64,000 bases of DNA, taken from assembly GCF_000020605.1 (NCBI RefSeq), contig NC_012781.1, positions 1,302,001 to 1,366,000 of the forward strand, read 5' to 3'. The translations under genes and the position numbers were made by a program. Below, piece by piece: positions 32,141-40,550 of the stretch. The notes under the pieces are model-generated. The model saw only the letters and a program-made list of their open reading frames with translations, was not told where the DNA came from and did not search any database. Origin of the DNA: Agathobacter rectalis ATCC 33656. Lineage in GTDB: Bacteria; Bacillota; Clostridia; Lachnospirales; Lachnospiraceae. Each line of letters starts with the position of its first letter. Within the stretch, counting starts at the first letter, position 1.

Positions 32141-32953
32141 TTATGAATTATAGTATGCCATAACCTTTGCTACATAGTTCTGAGTTTCTTTAAATGGCGG
32201 AATGCCGCCATATTTGGCTACGTTGCCGGAGCCTGCATTGTAGGCAGCTAAGGCCAGTGATTTGTCACCATTATACTGGGTGAGCTTTTCACTTATGTAC
32301 CTGGCGCCACCCATGATATTCTGGTATGGGTCGTAGGCGTTTGTGACACCAAGTGAGGCAGCGGTCTGTGGCATGAGCTGCATGATACCCATGGCACCTG
32401 AACGGCTGGTGCACTCTGTGGAGAAGTCAGACTCGCACTTGGCGATAGCCTTAAGGAATTTGGCATCCACACCGTATTTTGAGGCAGCCTCATTAAAAAT
32501 TGCATCAAGATCGGCAGAGCATGACAAACCGGAAGCTTCGAGTTTTACGGAGCTGCTGCTAATTCCTGAGGCTCCGGAAGCTGCTGCATTATATGTATTT
32601 GTATCTGAGCTGATGCCGGCTGGAGAACCGGAATAAGCAGCTGTATTATTAACTGCGGCAGAAGGAGAAACTGTATTACGGCAAAGCTCGATATTTATAC
32701 CATTTTGATCAAAGAACCTCTGTACAAGCGACATATCAACTGAGCCACCGTTACTTTGGGCAATCAGTCTGTCAATGGCAACAGCAGCTTCAGCCATTTT
32801 TGCATCGTCAAGCACCTGATCAAAATCAGCACCGGTGCTATTGACAGCGGAGCTGCTATTGGAAGGAATGTTATCACCGGTTACAGCAGCCTGACCGGTA
32901 GTTATATTATTTTTTGGTGTATTATCAATATACTGAAGTACTTTAATGTTCAT
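32141..32953 (-). CDS. Lytic transglycosylase (SLT domain), no signal peptide
   Basis: A 270-residue protein. Residues 1-145 are Ala/Ser/Asn-rich and disordered. Residues ~150-270 form a soluble-lytic-transglycosylase domain: catalytic Glu in AIAKCESDF, then SRSGAMGIMQLMPQTA, YDPYQNIMGGARYISEKL, and ALAAYNAGSGNVAKYGGIPP. This enzyme class cuts peptidoglycan without hydrolysis. The N-terminus, MNIKVLQYIDNTPKNN, is not a signal peptide. In motile Firmicutes such signal-less enzymes can be exported through the flagellar apparatus to open the wall for the rod, which fits the many motility genes here but is inference. AAAGGGAAAC-AGGAAA precedes the ATG. Confidence 0.85.
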   Translation of the reverse strand: MNIKVLQYIDNTPKNNITTGQAAVTGDNIPSNSSSAVNSTGADFDQVLDDAKMAEAAVAIDRLIAQSNGGSVDMSLVQRFFDQNGINIELCRNTVSPSAAVNNTAAYSGSPAGISSDTNTYNAAASGASGISSSSVKLEASGLSCSADLDAIFNEAASKYGVDAKFLKAIAKCESDFSTECTSRSGAMGIMQLMPQTAASLGVTNAYDPYQNIMGGARYISEKLTQYNGDKSLALAAYNAGSGNVAKYGGIPPFKETQNYVAKVMAYYNS

Positions 32954-32982
32954 TTTCCTGTTTCCCTTTATATCTTAATTTA

Positions 32983-33015
32983 AATAGTTATATCAGTTTT
33001 GAATAGTTATATCAA
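32983..33015 (-). promoter_or_regulatory. Transglycosylase promoter with 13-bp direct repeats
   Basis: On the minus strand, TTGATA (33015-33010), a 17-bp spacer and TATAAC (32992-32987). The sequence AATAGTTATATCA is present twice (32983-32995 and 33002-33014), 19 bp apart, one copy over each promoter box, as in a regulator binding site. Confidence 0.5.
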
Positions 33016-33142
33016 CTATACTTAAAAAAGTAAAGACATTTACCTAATGAGAAATTATACCATAAAAATTCTTGAAAATATACCCATTTTGTTGTAGCAT
33101 ATGTTTTAGTACACTTTACTATGTAAAAGTTAGGAGATAAAC

Positions 33143-34411
33143 ATGAAAAAGACACCATTTGTGACAAAACAACAGGTAGAGGAGATTGTTAAACAATTTC
33201 CTACACCATTTCATTTATATGACGAGGCTGGCATCCGTGCCAACGCGCAGGCTGTAAAGGATGCATTTGCATGGAATCCGGGTTTTAGAGAGTATTTTGC
33301 TGTAAAGGCTACCCCAAACCCATATCTGCTCAAGATTTTAAAGGATTATGACATGGGCTGTGACTGCTCATCATACACAGAGCTTATGCTTGCAAAGTCA
33401 TGCGGCTTCGACGGAGAGCATATCATGTTTTCATCAAATGATACACCGGCAGAGGAATTTGCATATGCAGACAAGCTTGGTGCTATCATCAATCTCGATG
33501 ATTTCACACATATTGATTTTTTGGAGGAAACAATCGGACATATTCCGGAGACAATAAGCTGCAGATATAATCCGGGTGGAGTGTTCACACTGTCAAACGG
33601 TATTATGGACAATCCGGGAGACTCCAAGTATGGAATGACAAAGGAACAGCTTTTTGAGGCATTCAAAATTCTTAAGTCAAAAGGCGCTAAATACTTTGGC
33701 GTGCATGCATTCCTGGCAAGCAATACAGTAACCAACGAGTATTATCCACAGCTTGCAAAGGAGCTTTTTGAGCTGGTTGTTGAGCTTAAAAATGAGACCG
33801 GCTGCGATATTAGATTTGTAAATCTTTCAGGTGGAGTTGGCGTGGCTTATAAGCCGGATCAGACACCAAACGATATATCAGTTATCGGCGCCGGTGTACA
33901 TAAGGTGTACGATGAGGTTTTGGTACCGGCAGGAATGGGCGATGTGGCTATTTACACAGAGATGGGACGTTTTATGATGGCTCCGTATGGCTGTCTTGTG
34001 ACAAAGGCTATCCATGAGAAGCATATCTACAAGGAGTATATAGGAGTAGATGCGTGTGCGGCAAACCTTATGAGACCGGCTATTTACGGCTCATACCATC
34101 ATATCACAGTGCTCGGCAAGGAGGATGCACCTTGTGACCATACATATGATGTGGTAGGCTCACTCTGTGAGAACTGTGACAAGTTTGCAATTGACAGACA
34201 GCTTCCGAAGATTGATATGGGAGACTATCTGGTAATCCATGATACAGGAGCACACGGCTTTTCAATGGGCTACAATTACAACGGACGACTTCGCTCAGCA
34301 GAGATATTGCTCGAAAGCAATGGAGAGGCAAAACTCATCAGAAGAGCAGAAACTCCGGCAGACTACTTTGCAACCTTTGACTGCTTTGATGATATTAAAA
34401 TAACAGAGTAA
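33143..34411 (+). CDS. lysA: Diaminopimelate decarboxylase-family enzyme
   Basis: A 422-residue PLP-dependent enzyme of fold type III, expected to convert meso-diaminopimelate to lysine. The PLP lysine is in YFAVKATPNP (~residue 53). Other blocks are CDCSSYTELMLA, NLSGGVGVAYKP (~229-240), EMGRFMMAPYG and VGSLCENCDKF near the C-terminus with CE as the substrate-binding Cys-Glu. LysA proteins and decarboxylases of ornithine/carboxynorspermidine share this fold; the SLCE motif favours LysA. A TTAGGAG site precedes the ATG. No lysine riboswitch is visible upstream. dapF and dapA lie 22-25 kb downstream. The convergent XRE gene ends 4 bp after its stop codon. Confidence 0.88.
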   Translation: MKKTPFVTKQQVEEIVKQFPTPFHLYDEAGIRANAQAVKDAFAWNPGFREYFAVKATPNPYLLKILKDYDMGCDCSSYTELMLAKSCGFDGEHIMFSSNDTPAEEFAYADKLGAIINLDDFTHIDFLEETIGHIPETISCRYNPGGVFTLSNGIMDNPGDSKYGMTKEQLFEAFKILKSKGAKYFGVHAFLASNTVTNEYYPQLAKELFELVVELKNETGCDIRFVNLSGGVGVAYKPDQTPNDISVIGAGVHKVYDEVLVPAGMGDVAIYTEMGRFMMAPYGCLVTKAIHEKHIYKEYIGVDACAANLMRPAIYGSYHHITVLGKEDAPCDHTYDVVGSLCENCDKFAIDRQLPKIDMGDYLVIHDTGAHGFSMGYNYNGRLRSAEILLESNGEAKLIRRAETPADYFATFDCFDDIKITE

Positions 34412-34415
34412 TCTG

Positions 34416-35153
34416 CTAGCGCACCTTGCAGAGCACGTGTCCGAATTTTATCCATTTGCTCATATCATCAACATTATCGCTGTCGACATAAAAGGTCTCA
34501 CCGTAATTGTTGATTGGTGTGAGCTCACATGGGTTTTTCTGATGCAGTTTTCTGATGTATGCACGCTTGTTCTGTGCGTTGATAAAGATACCGGTATCGC
34601 CGTCGCGGATTGGGTTTCGACTGATTAGAAGTATATCGCCTTTATTATATACAGGATGTAGATGATTGCTTGTGATGCGGATTCCGATGTGAAGGGCATC
34701 ACCGAAGGCTTTTCTGTAATTTGAAACATCAAGCTTTTCGACATTGTAGGAGTCCAAAATCATGCCGTCGGTCATATTGCCTGTCGGGATGAGGACGGAA
34801 ATCAGATCCTCCGTATGACAGCTTTCATCCTTGTAGGCAGATAGCGCAAGCTCAGTGTCTATAATCGAGTCTATAAGTATGCGCTGGCTTTTGGAAAGCT
34901 TTTTGATGCGCTTTACAAGGTTTATTACATCATCATTGAAGCCTGTTAGTTCGCAGGAAAACCGTCCTGTCAGCTTGTATATCAGGTAAGCGGTGTAGAC
35001 GTCTATACGAGAGGATTCTCCGTTTGCTATCCGCTTGTAGGTGGAGAGTGACATATCAAGTGCTTTTGCAAACTGTGCCTGGGACATACCAAGCTTTATG
35101 CGTTCGCGCTCAATATTTGTCGATATGTTATTTACTATTTCAAGTCGGTTCAT
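34416..35153 (-). CDS. XRE-family regulator with S24/LexA-like C-terminus
   Basis: A 245-residue repressor-like protein. Residues ~10-65 form a helix-turn-helix (LGMSQAQFAKALDMSLSTYKRIANGES). Residues ~140-245 resemble a peptidase S24 / phage-repressor C-terminal domain (HPVYNKGDILLISRNPIRDGDTGIF), with the YNKGDILL strand. The serine of the LexA cleavage site is not obvious: SNHLHPVY stands where S-M-x-P usually occurs, so Ser may be Ser-Asn-His shifted or lost. Such proteins control prophage or stress functions, but no phage genes surround it. A 5-bp palindrome 54 bp upstream is a possible operator. The target is unknown. Confidence 0.78.
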   Translation of the reverse strand: MNRLEIVNNISTNIERERIKLGMSQAQFAKALDMSLSTYKRIANGESSRIDVYTAYLIYKLTGRFSCELTGFNDDVINLVKRIKKLSKSQRILIDSIIDTELALSAYKDESCHTEDLISVLIPTGNMTDGMILDSYNVEKLDVSNYRKAFGDALHIGIRITSNHLHPVYNKGDILLISRNPIRDGDTGIFINAQNKRAYIRKLHQKNPCELTPINNYGETFYVDSDNVDDMSKWIKFGHVLCKVR

Positions 35154-35206
35154 TTATGAGCTAATCTCCCTTCTTTTTAAAAAAATAAACTCCAAATTTG
35201 GTCAAG

Positions 35207-35223
35207 TATTGACATGCGCAATA
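35207..35223. promoter_or_regulatory. Possible operator of the XRE regulator
   Basis: TATTG (35207-35211) and CAATA (35219-35223) form an inverted repeat with 7-bp spacing, about a helical turn between centres. A TATAAT on the plus strand starts 4 bp later. The location between the regulator and an orphan terminator suits autoregulation, but nothing else supports it. This 340-bp region (35154-35493) otherwise holds only the terminator at 35331 and the promoter at 35433. Confidence 0.35.
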
Positions 35224-35330
35224 CACTATAATGGTTATTGTTGAAACATAAATAAATATATAAGAAACGTCAATTACTGTCAAATTAGAATGTTTGTTAT
35301 ATAAAAAGGGAGGTGTCCTGAAACTTAATT

Positions 35331-35363
35331 AGTGTAAGCTGAATGCAGCTTACACTTTTTTTA
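35331..35363 (+). terminator. Orphan intrinsic terminator
   Basis: A perfect 11-bp stem, AGTGTAAGCTG (35331-35341) with CAGCTTACACT (35346-35356), then a run of seven T. No protein-coding gene ends upstream on this strand, so it implies a short transcript starting somewhere in 35225-35290. Confidence 0.88.
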
Positions 35364-35432
35364 TTTAAACAAATGCAGCTTTATTTATAATAAATATCAA
35401 AAAACTTTTTTGAAATAAATGTGTCTGAGGCA

Positions 35433-35461
35433 TTGATTAGAGCACCGCTAATTGGTACAAT
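35433..35461 (+). promoter_or_regulatory. Promoter of the small-protein/fbp operon
   Basis: TTGATT (35433-35438), a 17-bp spacer and TACAAT (35456-35461). The start point expected near 35468 excludes the upstream TTG at 35452 as translation start of the next gene. Confidence 0.7.
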
Positions 35462-35493
35462 GTTTTATTATATACAAAAGAGCAGGTGAATAT

Positions 35494-35769
35494 ATGTCGC
35501 TAAGTTTTAGAAAGTGGCGGGAAATGGCGCTTACTGACTACCCGGTAGTGAGTGATAAATACTACAAGAAGGTGTACGAAAACATAGCCACAGATCCGCA
35601 GACAGGGGAGAGTATACTTGTACAGCTTACATTGCAGGGAGTTTTGGATAAGTGCGAGGGTACTAATTTTGAGGAGCCAATCAGAAAGTGCATTATGAAG
35701 TGTGTATACACGGGCTGTAAGCTTGAAAAGGAAATAAATAAGGTGATGAATCAGTATTACGAGGTCTAG
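35494..35769 (+). CDS. Small protein of unknown function upstream of fbp
   Basis: A 91-residue protein, MSLSFRKWREMALTDYPVV onward, not recognised as a named family. It is hydrophilic and probably helical, with three cysteines, two of them in RKCIMKCVYTGCK (a C-x3-C-x4-C pattern), which could bind metal or be incidental. No signal peptide or membrane helix. A longer frame opens at TTG 35452, but the promoter at 35433 places the transcript start after it, and AGGTG lies 6 bp before the ATG at 35494. Only 6 bp separate its stop codon from fbp, so the two are cotranscribed and perhaps coupled. Confidence 0.6.
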   Translation: MSLSFRKWREMALTDYPVVSDKYYKKVYENIATDPQTGESILVQLTLQGVLDKCEGTNFEEPIRKCIMKCVYTGCKLEKEINKVMNQYYEV

Positions 35770-35775
35770 ATATAA

Positions 35776-37749
35776 ATGAATGATATAGCAATTGATAAAG
35801 AACACTTACATTATTTGGAACAGCTGTCGGAGATGTATCCGACAATAGGCAAGGCATCATCTGAGATTATCAATCTGCAGGCTATTTTAAACCTGCCAAA
35901 GGGCACAGAGCACTTTGTATCTGATGTGCATGGTGAGTATGAAGCCTTTTCCCATGTGCTGAAAAATGGTTCTGGGGCTGTAAGAAAGAAGATAGATGAT
36001 GTATTTGGTCTGGCGATGGACAAGGCTGACAAGGCTGCGCTTGCCACACTCATCTACTACCCAAGGGAAAAGATGGAGCTTATTAAGCAGGACGAGCCGG
36101 ATATGGACTCGTGGTATAAGACGACTCTTTATAAGCTGATAGAGGTGTGCAAGACCGTTTCGTCAAAGTATACGCGCTCCAAGGTGAGAAAAGCTTTGCC
36201 GGAGGAGTATGCATATGTTATAGAGGAGCTCATCACAGAAAAGCCGGAGGTGTTAAACAAGGAGGCTTACTACGAGTCAATCATCAATACAACAGTGGAG
36301 CTGGGTACTGCGGAGGAGTTTATAGTGGTGCTTTCAGAGCTTATTCAGAGACTTGCTGTTGACCATCTGCATGTGCTTGGTGATATATACGACAGGGGAG
36401 CGGGGCCGCATCTGATAATGGACAGGCTGTGCAGATATCACTCGCTGGATATACAGTGGGGCAATCACGATATTATCTGGATGGGGGCAGCCGCAGGAAA
36501 TCCTGCATGTATTGCAACTGTTGTCAGAAACAGTATCAGATATGGTAATCTGGACGTGGTCGAGGAGGGCTATGGCATAAATATGCTTCCGCTTGCTACG
36601 TTTGCACTGAAGGCTTACAAGGATGACCCATGCACCAGATTTGTGTTTAAGGTGGCTCCAAGTGGCGCAGATAATATGGAGAGTGATCTGATAAAGAAGA
36701 TGCACAAGGCCATTGCCATCATACGTTTCAAGCTGGAGGGACAGCTCATTAAGAAGTGGCCTGAGTATGGCATGAAGGAACGATTGCTTTTGGAACATAT
36801 TGATTATGAACAGGGCACTATAGATCTTGAGGGCAGAACTTATAAGCTGCTTGATACAAGCTTTCCAACAATTGACCCGGCTGATCCTTACAGGCTGACA
36901 GAGGGGGAAGAGGAAGTCATACAGAGGCTCAGGAGCTCGTTTATTCATTGCGAGAAGCTTAAAAACCACGTTGGGCTGCTGCTTAAAAGAGGCAGCATGT
37001 ACAAGGTATATAATGGCAATCTGCTTTTCCACGGATGCATCCCCATGGAGGAGGATGGAAGCTTCGCAAAGGTAAATATCTACGGTAAAGAGTATAGTGG
37101 CAAGGCTTTGTTTGATATACTGGAGACTTACGTCAGAAAGGCTTTTTTCTCGGACGACAGGCTGGAAAGACAAAAGGGCAGCGATATCATGTGGTACATA
37201 TGGACAGCACCATATTCTCCGCTTTATGGCAGAAATAAGATGGCTACGTTTGAGAGATATTTTATAGATGACGATGATATGAAAATAGAAAAGAAAAACT
37301 TTTATTATGAGTATATAAACAAGCCTGAGTGTGCGCAGCGTATACTCGAGGAGTTTGGTTTGCATGATAAAAGAGACCATATCATAAACGGACATGTTCC
37401 TGTACACAGATTAAGAGGTGAAAGCCCTGTGAAGTGCGACGGCAGAGTGATAGTCATAGATGGTGGTTTTTCAAAGGCGTACCGCAGGCGGACAGGCATC
37501 GCGGGATATACCTTGATTTACAATTCATATGGGCTGACATTGACAGCGCATGAGCCGTTTGAATCACCGGAGACGGCAGTAAGGGATGAGAGGGATATCG
37601 TATCAAGGCGTGAGGCTGTAGAGGTACTTGATAAGAGAATACTTGTCGGAGATACGGATGCCGGAATAAAGATGAAGGAAAAGATAGCTGATCTAAAGCA
37701 TCTCATTGCGGCATATCGTTCGGGTGAGATTGCAGAGCGCGATGATTAG
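35776..37749 (+). CDS. fbp: Fructose-1,6-bisphosphatase, class III
   Basis: A 657-residue Firmicutes-type enzyme that hydrolyses fructose 1,6-bisphosphate in gluconeogenesis. Unlike class I and II enzymes it has a calcineurin-like metal site: FVSDVHGEYEAF (~residues 47-58), LGDIYDRGAGPHLI (~200), WGNHDIIWMGAA (~228), and NGHVPVHRLRGESP near residue 540. Length and motif order match the B. subtilis Fbp. The site KEHLHYLEQL near the N-terminus also matches. The start is 6 bp after the small upstream gene. Class III enzymes are typically regulated by AMP and PEP; no control element is visible within the gene. Confidence 0.95.
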   Translation: MNDIAIDKEHLHYLEQLSEMYPTIGKASSEIINLQAILNLPKGTEHFVSDVHGEYEAFSHVLKNGSGAVRKKIDDVFGLAMDKADKAALATLIYYPREKMELIKQDEPDMDSWYKTTLYKLIEVCKTVSSKYTRSKVRKALPEEYAYVIEELITEKPEVLNKEAYYESIINTTVELGTAEEFIVVLSELIQRLAVDHLHVLGDIYDRGAGPHLIMDRLCRYHSLDIQWGNHDIIWMGAAAGNPACIATVVRNSIRYGNLDVVEEGYGINMLPLATFALKAYKDDPCTRFVFKVAPSGADNMESDLIKKMHKAIAIIRFKLEGQLIKKWPEYGMKERLLLEHIDYEQGTIDLEGRTYKLLDTSFPTIDPADPYRLTEGEEEVIQRLRSSFIHCEKLKNHVGLLLKRGSMYKVYNGNLLFHGCIPMEEDGSFAKVNIYGKEYSGKALFDILETYVRKAFFSDDRLERQKGSDIMWYIWTAPYSPLYGRNKMATFERYFIDDDDMKIEKKNFYYEYINKPECAQRILEEFGLHDKRDHIINGHVPVHRLRGESPVKCDGRVIVIDGGFSKAYRRRTGIAGYTLIYNSYGLTLTAHEPFESPETAVRDERDIVSRREAVEVLDKRILVGDTDAGIKMKEKIADLKHLIAAYRSGEIAERDD

Positions 37750-37760
37750 AAAGAGGGAAT

Positions 37761-38303
37761 ATGATGTATGTAGTTGATGGGTTTGAGTTTCAGACAAAGG
37801 AAGAGGCAAGGCAGGCTAAAAAAGAAAGTGACGGAATACGATATATAAAGGATCAGACTGATATGTCTGACCCGGATACGGTATACAAGCTGTATTTAAG
37901 GCTTAACAAGCCGGGGTATTTTTTTACTCCTGTAGGGCTATCGTTTCTTGTTGAACTGCAGGAATATCTGCATACAATCCCATATATCAAGAATGAGGAT
38001 ATCCGTCCGATTTATATTCCTGAGGATAAAAAAGCGGTTGTCGAGGTAAAAAAACAGACGGAAGGCTATAAGAAAAAGTTCCATGTGGCATTGTTTTTTA
38101 CTATTGTATTATCGGCTGCCATAGTAACTATGTTTGGCATCACATATGTGAGTGGACACAGTCCGTATGTGGTGGACTACGAGAATGAGCTGATAGACAA
38201 ATATGAAAACTGGCAGAAGGAGCTTGAAAAAAGGGAAAAAGCAGTAGAAGAGAGGGAAAAAGCACTGGATGAAAGGCAGGATGCAACAGAGTGGACAAAA
38301 TAA
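37761..38303 (+). CDS. Unknown membrane protein linked to a two-component system
   Basis: A 180-residue protein that I cannot name. Residues 1-100 are a cytoplasmic-looking soluble part (VVDGFEFQTKEEARQAKKES and YKLYLRLNKPGYFFTPVGLSF split by polar turns). One hydrophobic helix spans ~109-132 (ALFFTIVLSAAIVTMFGITYV). The C-terminal tail (~145-178) is a charged helical segment, KELEKREKAVEEREKALDER, likely a coiled coil outside the membrane. GAGGGAAT precedes two adjacent ATG codons (37761, 37764). It is 11 bp after fbp and overlaps the response regulator gene by 13 bp, so it may be an accessory to that system. Confidence 0.6.
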   Translation: MMYVVDGFEFQTKEEARQAKKESDGIRYIKDQTDMSDPDTVYKLYLRLNKPGYFFTPVGLSFLVELQEYLHTIPYIKNEDIRPIYIPEDKKAVVEVKKQTEGYKKKFHVALFFTIVLSAAIVTMFGITYVSGHSPYVVDYENELIDKYENWQKELEKREKAVEEREKALDERQDATEWTK

Positions 38304-38971
38304 AGATACTGGTGGTAGATGACGAGAGCAGGATGAGAAAGCTCGTGCATGATTTCCTTGCAAGGGAAGGGTACGAGGTACTTGAGGCCGGAGACGGCGA
38401 GGAGGCACTTGATATATTTTATCAGCAGAAGGACATAGCACTGCTGGTGCTCGATATAATGATGCCAAGGATAAATGGCTTTGAGGTATGCCGTGAAATC
38501 AGACAGACTTCAAAGGTGCCGATTATTATGCTTACAGCTAAGGGCGATGAGCGTGATGAATTAAACGGCTTTGACATTGGTGCTGATGAGTACATTTCAA
38601 AGCCATTTTCTCCAAAGATACTGGTGGCCAGGGTAAATGCTCTCCTTCGCAGGGCGAATAAACTGGGCAAGGAGGCAGTAATAAGCGAGGCCGGTGGTAT
38701 TGTTATGGACAAGACGGCGCACACTGTAGCTATTGATGGCAGGAATATTGAACTTTCGGTAAAGGAATTTGAGCTTTTGGATTACTTTATGAGCAATCAG
38801 GGGATTGCTCTTACCAGGGAGCGCATACTTGATAGTGTGTGGAGCTATGATTATTTTGGCGATGCGAGGACTATTGATACACATGTGAAGAAATTAAGAA
38901 GCAAGATGGGCGCTAAAGGCGACTATATAAAGACTGTCTGGGGTGTGGGATATAAGTTCGAGATACAGTAA
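38291..38971 (+). CDS. OmpR/PhoB-family response regulator
   Basis: A 226-residue two-component regulator. The receiver domain (~1-120) has the acidic pair in ILVVDDESRMRKL, phospho-acceptor Asp in LLVLDIMMPRING (~54), Thr in MLTAKGD and Lys in YISKPFSP. The C-terminal winged helix (~130-226) has ELSVKEFELLDYFMSN and the recognition region TRERILDSVW with RTIDTHVKKLRSKMG. It starts at GTG 38291, overlapping the unknown membrane protein gene by 13 bp. The cognate histidine kinase follows 44 bp later. The regulon cannot be predicted from sequence. Confidence 0.93.
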   Translation: MDKIKILVVDDESRMRKLVHDFLAREGYEVLEAGDGEEALDIFYQQKDIALLVLDIMMPRINGFEVCREIRQTSKVPIIMLTAKGDERDELNGFDIGADEYISKPFSPKILVARVNALLRRANKLGKEAVISEAGGIVMDKTAHTVAIDGRNIELSVKEFELLDYFMSNQGIALTRERILDSVWSYDYFGDARTIDTHVKKLRSKMGAKGDYIKTVWGVGYKFEIQ

Positions 38972-39015
38972 GTGTTAAGCTTAGGACTAATGGATTCGGG
39001 ATAAGAGGTGTCACC

Positions 39016-40491
39016 ATGAAAAAGAAAAAAACGCTATCCACGCAGCTTACGTTTGTGATTTCATTCATTGTACTTCTGATAGTAGGCGTGTTCTGGATGG
39101 CTAATAACACACTGCTGGAAAAGTATTATGTATATAACAAGGAAAAAGAGATGCTTGCGGTATACAAAATGGTGGACCTGGCTGCAAAAAATGATAAACT
39201 TTCAGATGATACGTTTGCTGTAGCATTTGAAAAGAAATGCGTTGGCGCCAATATAGATGCGGTTGTGTTCAACAAATACGGTAAGGTCATCATTGAGGGA
39301 ACCACTGACAATCAGGAAATATTCCAGCTGCTTTTGGAGGCAAGCATGTCGTCGTATTCGGCAGACTACAACAACCTGAATATGACAAGGCAGAAGGATA
39401 AAAGGCTGGGGACAGAGTATATCATCATAAATAACAGACTGATTGACGGTAACTTTGTATACATGAAGACACCGCTTGAGAGCATTAAGGAGAGCGTGTC
39501 TATATCGAACCGCTTTTTTGCAATAGGCACAGTGGCTGCTATTGTTGTGGGAGTGTTTATGGCATATATTGTTGCTCGCAACATGACCAGGCCGATAAGA
39601 AATATGACTGAGCTGTCGACAAGGATGGCGAAGCTTGATTTTGATGCGAAGTACATTGATACGGAAAACAGTGCAAAGGAGCTTTATGTGCTTGGTGAGC
39701 ATATGAATGAGCTGTCGCAGACACTTGAGCAGACCATCACAAGACTAAAGGTGGCAAACAATGAATTACAGCGTGATATAAAGAAAAAAGAAGAGATTGA
39801 TGAGATGAGAAAGGAGTTTTTGTCAAATGTGTCACATGAGTTAAAAACTCCGCTTGCTCTGATCTCAGGCTATGCTGAGGGGCTCAAAGAGGTCGTAAAT
39901 GACGATGAGGAGAGCCGTAACTTCTACTGTGATGTCATCATGGACGAGACTGACAAGATGAACCGCATGGTTATGAAGCTTTTATCTCTCAATCATCTGG
40001 AGGATGGCAGTGATGTGCTTGAGATGACGAGGTTTGATCTGACACCGCTTGTCAGAGGGGTTATAGACTCATCTAAGCTTCTGGCACAGAAAAATGAGGC
40101 TGCAATTGAGTTTGACCGCACCGATTCCGTATATGTGAGCGGTGATATATACAAGATTGAAGAGGTTGTGACAAACTATATCAGCAATGCGATAAATCAC
40201 TGCACAAGAGGTGGTACTATCACTGTATCATACAGCATGTACAGCGACCGTGTGAGGGTCAGTGTGTTTAACACGGGAGAGCCGATACCTGATAAGGATA
40301 TAGAAAATATATGGAATAAGTTCTATAAGGTGGATAAGGCTAGAACAAGGGAATATGGCGGAAGCGGCATAGGACTGTCTATAGTAAAGGCAATTATGGA
40401 ACTGCATCACAGAGGGTATGGTGTCATAAATCACAAGGATGGTGTAGAATTCTGGTTTGAACTTGAGTTATTTATTGCAAACAATCAATAA
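39016..40491 (+). CDS. Membrane histidine kinase
   Basis: A 491-residue sensor kinase partnered with the upstream response regulator. TM1 is residues ~10-30 (VISFIVLLIVGVFWMA), an extracellular sensor covers ~31-170, and TM2 ~172-193. A HAMP domain (RNMTRPIRNMTELSTRMA) leads to a HisKA domain with the phospho-acceptor His in LSNVSHELKTPLALISGYAEGL (~277), and an HATPase domain has N-box NYISNAINHC (~385) and G2 box GGSGIGLSIVKAI. GAGGTG lies 5 bp before the ATG. The extracellular domain has no recognisable ligand-binding family. A lipoprotein gene follows and may be under the control of this pair. Confidence 0.93.
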   Translation: MKKKKTLSTQLTFVISFIVLLIVGVFWMANNTLLEKYYVYNKEKEMLAVYKMVDLAAKNDKLSDDTFAVAFEKKCVGANIDAVVFNKYGKVIIEGTTDNQEIFQLLLEASMSSYSADYNNLNMTRQKDKRLGTEYIIINNRLIDGNFVYMKTPLESIKESVSISNRFFAIGTVAAIVVGVFMAYIVARNMTRPIRNMTELSTRMAKLDFDAKYIDTENSAKELYVLGEHMNELSQTLEQTITRLKVANNELQRDIKKKEEIDEMRKEFLSNVSHELKTPLALISGYAEGLKEVVNDDEESRNFYCDVIMDETDKMNRMVMKLLSLNHLEDGSDVLEMTRFDLTPLVRGVIDSSKLLAQKNEAAIEFDRTDSVYVSGDIYKIEEVVTNYISNAINHCTRGGTITVSYSMYSDRVRVSVFNTGEPIPDKDIENIWNKFYKVDKARTREYGGSGIGLSIVKAIMELHHRGYGVINHKDGVEFWFELELFIANNQ

Positions 40492-40550
40492 ATGTGTTAC
40501 TATATGTATTATTAGGATAAAAGTCATAGAATAAGAATGGGTTTATTGCA

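Noticed and set aside
33016-33142. A lysine riboswitch upstream of lysA.
   Set aside because: The 127-bp gap is too short and lacks the conserved helices.
36334-37407. A 357-codon open frame on the minus strand across fbp.
   Set aside because: It is antisense to a well-conserved enzyme, has no ribosome binding site, and its composition is what reading the reverse of fbp gives.
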